The position numbers and the translations under genes were made by a program. Shown here piece by piece: positions 57,935-64,000 of a stretch of 64,000 bases of DNA. Source of the DNA: Actinoplanes octamycinicus (GTDB lineage: Bacteria; Actinomycetota; Actinomycetes; Mycobacteriales; Micromonosporaceae); assembly GCF_014205225.1 (NCBI RefSeq), contig NZ_JACHNB010000001.1:1550001-1614000 (forward strand), written 5' to 3'. How positions within the stretch are numbered: the stretch's first letter is position 1; each line of letters opens with the position of its first letter. The notes beneath the pieces are model-generated. The model worked only from the letters and a program-made list of their open reading frames with translations, did not search any database and had not been told where the DNA came from.

Positions 57935-60406
57935 CTACTCCTTGACACCCAGGTGTTCCAGCGGCGGCGTCCGCAGCAGGTAGCCGATCGGGAGGATCGT
58001 CGTGGTCAGCGCCAGCAGTGCGGTGCCGCCGACCACGACGGCCAGGCCCAGCGGCGGAACGTACGGGACGAGGTCGCCGGTCAGGGCGTGGACCACCGCG
58101 ACGAGCGTGAGGGCGGCGATGGTCCCGCCGATCACCAGGGCCACGCCGAGCAGGCCGGCCTGTTCGGCGCGCACCATCCGGCGGGCTTGCCGGGGTGTCA
58201 CCCCGACGATGCGCAACAGCGCCAGCTCGCGGCGGCGAGCCAGGGCGGCCATCACCATGGTGTTGGCCACCGCGAGCACGGCGTAGCCGACCATCACGCC
58301 GACGAGCATCTTGTTGAGCCAGGCGGACAGGGTGAGGTCGGCGGCGAGCCGGCCGGTGCGCCGGCCGGTGTCGACCAGAGTGGCCGCCGGACCGAGGGTG
58401 GCCAGGCGTGGATCGACGACGGCGCCGGGCGCGAGCGTCACGAGCACCTCGTCGTCGGTGTCGCCGGCGGTGTGGCCGGTCACCACGTCGCGGGGCAGCA
58501 CGATGTCGCCGAAGCCGAGTCCCCGCTCGTAGATCGCCGCGACCCGCAGGGTGACCGGGGTGCCATCGCCCAGCCAGAGTGCCACCTCCTCGCCGAGGTG
58601 CCAGCCCTGACTTCCGGCGCGGATCGCGGAGACGGCCATCGCGGGGCCGCGCAGGTCCGCCATGCTGCCCTCGTCGACGCCCAGATCGAATGCGGACACG
58701 TCGTCCACCGCCATCACCGGTACGGTCTCCGCCTCCCCACCGAAGATCTTGACCACGACGGACGTACGCCGGACCGCGCTGACCGCCTGTACGCCCGGCA
58801 GTTCCCGGGCCTTCGCCGCCGTCGTGGGTGCCAGCCCGGCGGGCGAGCTCAGCGCCCAGGAGGCGAGCATGCCGTCCCGGGCCTGGACGACAGCACTGCG
58901 CTCGATGTTGTCCTGAAGGAACCAGACCGAGCCCCCGAAACCGACCGCGAGCACGAGTCCGGTCAGCACGGTGGCCGTTCCACGGGCGTTGGCCCGCAGA
59001 TTGGCGACGGCCAGGTGTCCCCCTGCCCCCCAGATCCGCGACAGCAGTGGCTGGAGCAGGCGGGTCGCCGCCCGGTTGATCCAGGGGGCCAGCAACGCGA
59101 CCGTCATCACGTACAGATAGAGCATGCCGATCGCCCCGGCGAGCGCGACCTGTCCGCCGGCGCCGACCGTGACGGTGCTGGAGCCGGCCGCGCCGGCGAA
59201 GACGACCAGGCCGCTGATCAGCCGCACCCGGCTGCGGCCGCCGGGTTCGACGGCGACCTCTCCGAGTGCCTCAACCGGGCGGATCCCGGTGACCCGGCGC
59301 GCTGCGACCAGGGCCGCCAGCACGGCGACCAGGATCGTGGTCAGGGCGACACCCGCTGCCGAGAGCAGACCGGGCGCCAGCGGGAAACCGTCCGGCAGGA
59401 AGGCGCGGGCGGTGAGTTCGCGCTGTACCCAGCGGGTGGCGAACAGGCCGGCCGGCACACCGGAGGCGACACCGGCGACGCCGATCAGCGCCGCTTCGGC
59501 CATCACCATCCGGCGGACCTGGGCCGGTGTGGCGGCGATGGCACGCAGCAGGGCGAAATCGCGGCGGCGATGGCGCACGGAGAGGCCGACCGTGCCGGCC
59601 ACCACGAAGACGACCAGCATCACGACGTAGCCGCCGAACGAGGCGCCGATCTGCACGAGCAGGCCGGCGGCCACCGTGTCGCCGGTGCGTTCGAGCCGGC
59701 CCCGGGCTGCGCCGGCGTACACCTCGGTGCCGGCCTCGGCAGCCAGCCGGTCCACCGCGCCGCGGTCGGCCCCGGGCGCCAGCGTGAGACCGATGGCATC
59801 GACACGATCCGGGCGCGGGGCAAGCGCCGTCGCACGGCCTTCGGTGAAGAACACCCGGGGCGCGGTGGCTTCCACGATGCCGCTGATCCGATAGCTCGCG
59901 GCGACCCCGCCGATCACCATTTCGGTACGGGTACCGGGAGCTGCTCCGGCGGCGGTGCCCGCGTCGAGCACGACCTCGTCGTCCCGCTGCGGCGCTCGCC
60001 CATCGACGAGGCGGTACGGTGCCAGCGCGGCACTGTCCCAGCCGTGGCCGGTGGCCGGGCCGGCCGGGGTGAACAGTGGGATGGCCCGGTCGGCGACGGC
60101 AGCCGTCACGCCCGGCACCCGCCGCAAACGCTGCGCCAGGTCGATCGCGAGGGTGCCGCCCTCCGGCAGATCCACCCGGCTGGTCAGTGTGGTGCCGTCG
60201 AGGTCCTTGCCGGTCACGGCGAGTTCCGGCCGGGCGACGACCAGGTCGGCCGCGGCGTAGTGCCGTGGCTCCGGCCGGTGGAGCAGCCCGGACTCGACCA
60301 GGACGGCCATCGAGACGAGGATCGTCGCGCCGACGGTGAGGGCCAGGAAGGTGGCGAGCGCGGACCCGGGGCGGTGCCGGAGCATCCGGAGGGCGAGTCT
60401 GATCAT
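57935..60406 (-). CDS. FtsX-type ABC transporter permease (two FtsX domains)
   Basis: 823 residues with an N-terminal membrane helix (RMLRHRPGSALATFLALTVGATILVSMAVL), a first MacB-like periplasmic domain, a first FtsX domain (three helices around 265-390), further helices, a second external domain and a second FtsX domain at the C-terminus (RRRELALLRIVGVTPRQARRMVRAEQAGLLG). The R(R/H)RDFALLRAIAATPAQVRRMVMAEA and RRRELALLRIVG motifs are the paired FtsX signatures. It exports or extracts lipids, peptides or antibiotics with the ATPase overlapping its start (ATGA). Confidence 0.92.
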   Translation of the reverse strand: MIRLALRMLRHRPGSALATFLALTVGATILVSMAVLVESGLLHRPEPRHYAAADLVVARPELAVTGKDLDGTTLTSRVDLPEGGTLAIDLAQRLRRVPGVTAAVADRAIPLFTPAGPATGHGWDSAALAPYRLVDGRAPQRDDEVVLDAGTAAGAAPGTRTEMVIGGVAASYRISGIVEATAPRVFFTEGRATALAPRPDRVDAIGLTLAPGADRGAVDRLAAEAGTEVYAGAARGRLERTGDTVAAGLLVQIGASFGGYVVMLVVFVVAGTVGLSVRHRRRDFALLRAIAATPAQVRRMVMAEAALIGVAGVASGVPAGLFATRWVQRELTARAFLPDGFPLAPGLLSAAGVALTTILVAVLAALVAARRVTGIRPVEALGEVAVEPGGRSRVRLISGLVVFAGAAGSSTVTVGAGGQVALAGAIGMLYLYVMTVALLAPWINRAATRLLQPLLSRIWGAGGHLAVANLRANARGTATVLTGLVLAVGFGGSVWFLQDNIERSAVVQARDGMLASWALSSPAGLAPTTAAKARELPGVQAVSAVRRTSVVVKIFGGEAETVPVMAVDDVSAFDLGVDEGSMADLRGPAMAVSAIRAGSQGWHLGEEVALWLGDGTPVTLRVAAIYERGLGFGDIVLPRDVVTGHTAGDTDDEVLVTLAPGAVVDPRLATLGPAATLVDTGRRTGRLAADLTLSAWLNKMLVGVMVGYAVLAVANTMVMAALARRRELALLRIVGVTPRQARRMVRAEQAGLLGVALVIGGTIAALTLVAVVHALTGDLVPYVPPLGLAVVVGGTALLALTTTILPIGYLLRTPPLEHLGVKE

Positions 60407-61137
60407 CGGAGGGCTCCGCGGCGGTCCAGGGCGGCGAGCTGCTCGGCGATGCGGGCCACTCCGAGCTGCGGTGTGTCGGACACGATCCGGCCGTCCGCGA
60501 GGACCAGGACGCGGTCAGCGTACGAGGCGGCCACCGGATCGTGGGTGACCATGACGACCGTCTGCCCGTGCTCGTCGGCCATCGCTCGCAGCAGCCCGAG
60601 GACCTCCGCCGCGGTGGTGCTGTCGAGCGCGCCGGTCGGTTCGTCGCAGAAGATCACATCGGGCCGGGTGGCCAGCGCCCGGGCGATCGCGACGCGCTGC
60701 TGCTGGCCGCCGGACAGTTCCGCGGGCCGGTGACGCAGGCGTTCGGTCAGTCCGATCCGCTCGACCACGTAGGCCAGCCAGGCGCGGTCGGGGTTCGCCC
60801 CGGCGAGCCGCAGCGGGAGCACGATGTTCTCCTCGACGGTGAGCGCGCCGATCAGGTTGAACGCCTGGAAGATGAAGCCGATCCGGTTCCGGCGCAGCTC
60901 GGTGCGCTTGGCCTCGGCCATCCGGGAGATCTCGATGTCGCCGATCCAGACCTGACCGGCGTCGGGCCGGTCGAGGCCCGCGGCGCACTGCAGCAACGTG
61001 CTCTTGCCGGACCCCGATGGGCCCATCACCGCCACGAAGGTGCCCCTGCTGAAGGTGACGTCGACGCCGGCCAAGGCGGTCACCGCCGCCGATCCGCCGC
61101 CGTATGTGCGGGTGAGTTTCTCGACCCGGACCGTCAT
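60403..61137 (-). CDS. MacB/LolD-type ABC transporter ATPase
   Basis: 244 residues. Walker A GPSGSGKST, Q-loop FIFQAFNLIGALTVEENI, signature LSGGQQQRVAIARAL, Walker B VIFCDEPTGALD and H-loop VTHD are all intact. Partner of the FtsX-type permease. ATG 61137 follows GGAGGACA; a longer frame to 61173 is less likely. A candidate response-regulator site (61231-61246) lies 94 bases upstream. Confidence 0.93.
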   Translation of the reverse strand: MTVRVEKLTRTYGGGSAAVTALAGVDVTFSRGTFVAVMGPSGSGKSTLLQCAAGLDRPDAGQVWIGDIEISRMAEAKRTELRRNRIGFIFQAFNLIGALTVEENIVLPLRLAGANPDRAWLAYVVERIGLTERLRHRPAELSGGQQQRVAIARALATRPDVIFCDEPTGALDSTTAAEVLGLLRAMADEHGQTVVMVTHDPVAASYADRVLVLADGRIVSDTPQLGVARIAEQLAALDRRGALR

Positions 61138-61230
61138 GTTCTGTCCTCCGTGTGTCGTGGCTTCGATGCCCACGGAGAACGCTATGGAGACCGGCGGCCG
61201 GGACCCATCCCGCTGGCCGCCCGATCACCA

Positions 61231-61246
61231 GTACAGCAGGCGCTAC
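61231..61246. promoter_or_regulatory. Candidate response-regulator site ahead of the ABC operon
   Basis: GTACAGCAGGCGCTAC, an imperfect copy of the perfect dyad at 63149-63164; the first 11 bases, plus the CA before them, are identical. It overlaps the stop codon of the response regulator gene and lies upstream of the ATPase gene. Confidence 0.5.
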
Positions 61247-61899
61247 CGCCGCGCGGTGTCGTCGAGGTAACGCAGGACCGCGATGACCCGGCGGTCGACC
61301 TGGTCGGTAGGTGCGAGACCCAGCTTGGCGAAGATGCTGCGGATGTTCTTGTGCACCGCGCCGTCGGTCACCACCATGCGCTCCGCGATGGCGGTGTTGC
61401 CGAGCCCTTCGGCCATCAGCGAGAGCACCTCGCGTTCTCGCGGGGTGAGCCGGCCCAGCCCGGCGTCGGAGCGGCTCCGGGCCAGCAGTTGCCCCACCAC
61501 CTCGGGGTCGATCGCGGTGCCGCCGGCGGCCACCCGATCCAATGCGGCGAGGAACTCCTCGACCCGGCCGACCCGTTCCTTGAGCAGATAACCGAGCCGT
61601 TCGGCGCCGCCGGCCAGCAATTCGGTGGCGAAGGTCTGCTCCACGTACGCGGAGAGCACGAGCACCGCGAGGCCGGGACGCAGACCGCGGGCCTCGCGGG
61701 CGGCCACGATGCCTTCGTCGGTGTGCGTGGGCGGCATCCGCACGTCGACGATCGCGACGTCTGGTTCGTGTTCGCTCACCGCCGCGAGAAACTCCGCGGG
61801 CGTGCCGGCGGTGGCCACCACATCGAGGCCTTCGGCCCGCAACAACAGCGCGAGGCCTTCCCGCAGCAGGGCGTCGTCCTCGGCGATCACGATCCGCAC
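61243..61899 (-). CDS. LuxR/NarL-family response regulator
   Basis: 218 residues: receiver with Glu7/Asp8/Asp9, phospho-acceptor Asp52 (DVAIVDVRMPP) and Lys in YLLKERV; LuxR-type HTH LTPREREVLSLMAEGLGNTAIAERMVVTDGAVHKNIRSIFAKLGLAPTDQVDRRVIAVLRYL. The FATELLAGGAERLGYLLKERVGRVEEF stretch is typical of regulators paired with LiaS/DesK-like kinases. It overlaps the kinase gene by 13 bases and precedes an ABC transporter, its likely target. Confidence 0.93.
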   Translation of the reverse strand: MRIVIAEDDALLREGLALLLRAEGLDVVATAGTPAEFLAAVSEHEPDVAIVDVRMPPTHTDEGIVAAREARGLRPGLAVLVLSAYVEQTFATELLAGGAERLGYLLKERVGRVEEFLAALDRVAAGGTAIDPEVVGQLLARSRSDAGLGRLTPREREVLSLMAEGLGNTAIAERMVVTDGAVHKNIRSIFAKLGLAPTDQVDRRVIAVLRYLDDTARR

Positions 61900-63104
61900 G
61901 GCAGCTCCACGTCCATCGTCGTCGGCCCACCGAGTGGGCTGGTCAGGGCGAACCGCCCGTCGTGCGCCTCGACCCGGCGCCGGATGCCCGCCAGCCCGGT
62001 CCCGGCACTCTCGTCGGCGCCGCCCCGTCCGTCGTCACCGACCCGGATCACCAGCGTGTCCCGGTCGATGCGGACCGAGACGGTCACGCCCGTGGCGCCG
62101 CTGTGCCGGACCGCGTTGGTCAGCGCCTCGGCGACCACGAAGTAGGCGGTGGCCTCGACCGACACCGCACAGCGAACCGGCAGGTCAACGGCGACGCCGC
62201 AGGGCAACGCGCAACCGGCCACGAGACCGTCGAGCGCGCCGGCCAGACCACGGTCGTCGAGGACCGGGGGAAGGATGCCGCGAACCACCGTACGGAGTTC
62301 GCCGAGCGCCTGCTCAGCAGCCTGTTGTGCCCGATCCAGCAACTCCACACCGGTCGCCGGATCGCGGGCGAACGCTCGCCGCGCCGCGCCCAGCAGCACG
62401 GTGACCGCGACCAGCCGGTTCTGTGTGCCGTCGTGCAGCGAGCGCTCGATGCGGCGCAGCTCGGCGGCATGGGCATCGAGAGCCGCGGCCCGGGTCGCGG
62501 TCAGCTCGGCGACGCGCAGACTCAGGTCTGCGCCGGGCACCGGGCCCAGCAGACGACGACCCGGCCAGGCCTGCGCCCGGGCGAGCCGGCCACCGAAGAA
62601 GAGCAGCACGGCCAGCCAGCCCACTCCGGCCAGCGCCACGCCGATCGAGTCGGCGCGGGAGTCGACCGTCCAGAACGGAATGTTGGGGGCGGCCTCGCCG
62701 GGTGGCACCAGGTGGTACCAGAACGGGAACGTCAGGGATTGCACCGCTGACAGCGGCAGCGACAGCCCGAACAGGCCGATCACGAAGCCGAACGTGGCGT
62801 GCACCGGCACCCAGATCAGCTCGCGGCGGACAGCCGGATCACGCAGGGCGGCCAGCGGCCGGTCCGGTATCGGCACCGGGCCGACGAGGCCGGGACCCCA
62901 GCGAGCGAGGCGGCCGCGCTCCCGGTCGGCGATCGAGCGCACGATCCGCAGCGACCCCGGGACCAGCAACAGCCCGACGCCGACCAGGCTCAGCACCACG
63001 ACGGCGAGCAGCCAGAACAATCCCGCCATGGCCAGGATCGAGGTGCCCAGGCCGCCGACGAGATGTTCCAGCGCGTCAACCGCGATGCGCACCCGCCGCC
63101 GCAT
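61887..63104 (-). CDS. Sensor histidine kinase (HisKA_3/sensor-domain type)
   Basis: 405 residues: a duplicated four-helix sensor part with membrane helices around 20-50 and 110-200, HisKA_3 box RIERSLHDGTQNRLVAVTVLLG (phospho-His) and ATPase domain (EALTNAVRHSGA, DDGRGG, GTGLAGIRRRVEAHDG). ATG 63104 follows GGGAGG; 30 codons further upstream are open but do not look coded. Likely senses envelope stress; partner of the overlapping regulator. Confidence 0.92.
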   Translation of the reverse strand: MRRRVRIAVDALEHLVGGLGTSILAMAGLFWLLAVVVLSLVGVGLLLVPGSLRIVRSIADRERGRLARWGPGLVGPVPIPDRPLAALRDPAVRRELIWVPVHATFGFVIGLFGLSLPLSAVQSLTFPFWYHLVPPGEAAPNIPFWTVDSRADSIGVALAGVGWLAVLLFFGGRLARAQAWPGRRLLGPVPGADLSLRVAELTATRAAALDAHAAELRRIERSLHDGTQNRLVAVTVLLGAARRAFARDPATGVELLDRAQQAAEQALGELRTVVRGILPPVLDDRGLAGALDGLVAGCALPCGVAVDLPVRCAVSVEATAYFVVAEALTNAVRHSGATGVTVSVRIDRDTLVIRVGDDGRGGADESAGTGLAGIRRRVEAHDGRFALTSPLGGPTTMDVELPCGS

Positions 63105-63148
63105 GCCACCTCCCCGCAGAAGACTAGGCCGCCGCGGCACGCCGGGCA

Positions 63149-63164
63149 GTACAGCAGGCTGTAC
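63149..63164. promoter_or_regulatory. Candidate autoregulatory site upstream of the kinase gene
   Basis: GTACAG-CAGG-CTGTAC, a perfect 6-bp dyad with a 4-base spacer, 45 bases upstream of the kinase start; it matches the LuxR-type regulator dyad class. A related copy lies at 61231-61246. Confidence 0.6.
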
Positions 63165-63222
63165 CACTGATCGTCGCGGTGGCGGGATCGTCACGGCACG
63201 CCCGGATTCCTAGCGTGAAGCA

Positions 63223-63447
63223 ATGACGAACCGCTACCGCATCACCGACGCATCCGGGCCTACCTCGAACCTGGCGGGCGCCCGGCGCCTACGCCCGGCA
63301 CTGTGGCTCCTGTTGATCATCAGCCTCGCGGTCAACGCCGCCTCCTCGACGATCGGAGCGACGGTGGTCAGTCTGATCTTCGGGCTGATCACGCTGGCCT
63401 GCGCCGCCGGACTGGCGGTCGACCACTACCGGCGCCGTGACCGATGA
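63223..63447 (+). CDS. Small two-helix membrane protein
   Basis: 74 residues: a cytoplasmic N-terminus (MTNRYRITDASGPTSNLAGARRLRPAL), two hydrophobic segments (LWLLLIISLAVNAASSTIGA and VVSLIFGLITLACAAGLAV) and a basic tail DHYRRRDR. Similar tiny membrane proteins occur beside LuxR-type systems in actinomycetes. Divergent from the kinase gene; a TAGCGT box lies 6 bases before the ATG. Function unknown. Confidence 0.65.
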   Translation: MTNRYRITDASGPTSNLAGARRLRPALWLLLIISLAVNAASSTIGATVVSLIFGLITLACAAGLAVDHYRRRDR

Positions 63448-63895
63448 CCGATGTCCGGTCGTTGCCGCCTCTCGCCGAGCACCCCGACGAGCAGGGCTTC
63501 TCCTAGCGCCCAGCGAAGGCCGGCGACACCGCCCTGAGGTGCAGCATCATCTCCCAGGCCCGGAAGCCGTGGACCCGAGCGATGCGGCTGCGGTCGACCC
63601 GGAGAAGAACGGGCCCCTCTCTATTCATTGACACAACCGGGACCGCCCGGCTTCGCTCAATCGTGCTGGTTCAGCCGCCTTAAATCGGCCGGTAGACCCA
63701 AGGTCAAGATTCGTTTTCCTTCATGACAGTCCTCGATCACTGACGACAACAAGTATCGGGTTCCGAATGCCTCGTACGTTGGTGTGATCACTGCGTCTTG
63801 CGCGAAGAACAACAAAAAGTGAAGGCCGAGAAATGCCGTGAGTGGATTAATAAGATCAAGTAGGATTTGTCGTCGACGCCGTGCGGAGGAGTGTT
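63448..63895. other. Gene-free stretch with an AT-rich right half
   Basis: No convincing gene. From about 63640 to 63890 the sequence is clearly richer in A/T than the rest of the window (for example AAGAACAACAAAAAGTGAAG and TGGATTAATAAGATCAAG). A 14-codon frame (GTG at 63823) ends in TAG and has no ribosome site. The region probably holds the promoter of the partial gene at the right edge, and may mark the border of acquired DNA. Confidence 0.5.
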
Positions 63896-64000
63896 ATGAG
63901 TGAGGATCTGGAAGGCCACCTGCATGAGCGGTTCATGCAGGCGCTGGCCCCCCTGATGATCGCACCGATCGGACGGCAGCCGGCTGAGGTCCGCCTTGCT
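63896..64000 (+). CDS. Partial gene at the window edge, unknown product
   Basis: ATG with GGAGGAG eight bases upstream; 35 codons visible (MSEDLEGHLHERFMQAL, then APLMIAPIGRQPAEVRLA) before the window ends. The protein begins with a hydrophilic helix. No family can be named from this much. Confidence 0.55.
   Translation, partial: MSEDLEGHLHERFMQALAPLMIAPIGRQPAEVRLA

Noticed and set aside
57917..60733. 938-codon plus-strand frame opposite the FtsX permease
   Set aside because: His/Gly/Gln/Arg-rich product typical of antisense reading of a GC-rich gene; the minus-strand permease has clear FtsX signatures.
63823..63867. Short 14-codon frame as a leader peptide
   Set aside because: No ribosome site and no attenuator-like hairpins or codon run that would suggest translation control.

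Overview
The window is 64 kb of very GC-rich bacterial DNA with strong third-position G/C bias, many GTG/TTG starts, stop-start overlaps (ATGA/GTGA), ECF sigma factors and two-component systems. This points to a filamentous actinomycete. The gene families suggest Micromonosporaceae (Actinoplanes-like), but the genus is an inference and no rRNA gene is present to settle it. I count about 65 protein genes, several gene remnants, no complete RNA gene, no CRISPR array and no intact insertion sequence.

Left part (1-20 kb): a secreted M4 metallopeptidase with a P-domain, a BioY biotin transporter, a shortened Rv2629/baeRF-like protein, a GNAT acetyltransferase, a roadblock-type protein facing an ArsR regulator, and a small MerR-centred group (MerR, DUF4188-like protein, membrane protein) joined by two copies of one inverted-repeat operator. 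Next is an ECF sigma / zinc anti-sigma / ABC exporter operon (13.65 to 9.58 kb, minus strand), then a sugar-catabolism operon (Gfo/Idh dehydrogenase, DUF993 protein, TIM-barrel isomerase) behind a perfect LacI-type palindrome. A PadR-controlled membrane protein follows, and then a short graveyard of gene fragments.

Middle (20-48 kb): four secreted proteins with bacterial Ig-like modules and an almost identical basic C-terminus are scattered at 17.4, 22.2, 28.4 and 45.5 kb. Between them lie a fused assimilatory nitrate reductase with a CysJ-like flavoprotein tail and a candidate GlnR box, an OmpR/HisKA two-component system running head-on into a ddl-alr operon, a thymidine kinase, a GH18 chitinase with a strong promoter, a flotillin/NfeD pair, a calcium-binding RTX-type secreted protein, a DUF4097 lipoprotein with a membrane hydrolase, and a NarL-type two-component system.

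Right part (48-64 kb): an acyltransferase / ECF sigma / membrane protein operon and a fasciclin protein; then a decayed peptide natural-product locus (51.4-52.75 kb) with two related small precursors ending in Lys-Gly-Cys, a small membrane protein and the tail of an M16 peptidase; a quinone-oxidoreductase gene behind twin palindromes; a fossil regulator and a fossil tRNA-Arg 3' half; two more ECF sigma operons; and a FtsX-type ABC transporter with a LuxR-type two-component system, both preceded by the same candidate operator. The last 350 bases become visibly AT-richer and lead into a partial gene.

The most novel item is the 51.7-52.75 kb region, which resembles a linaridin or lanthipeptide (RiPP) cluster worn down to its precursors. 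All assignments come from reading sequence and translations without database searches. Membrane-segment counts and domain borders are estimates.
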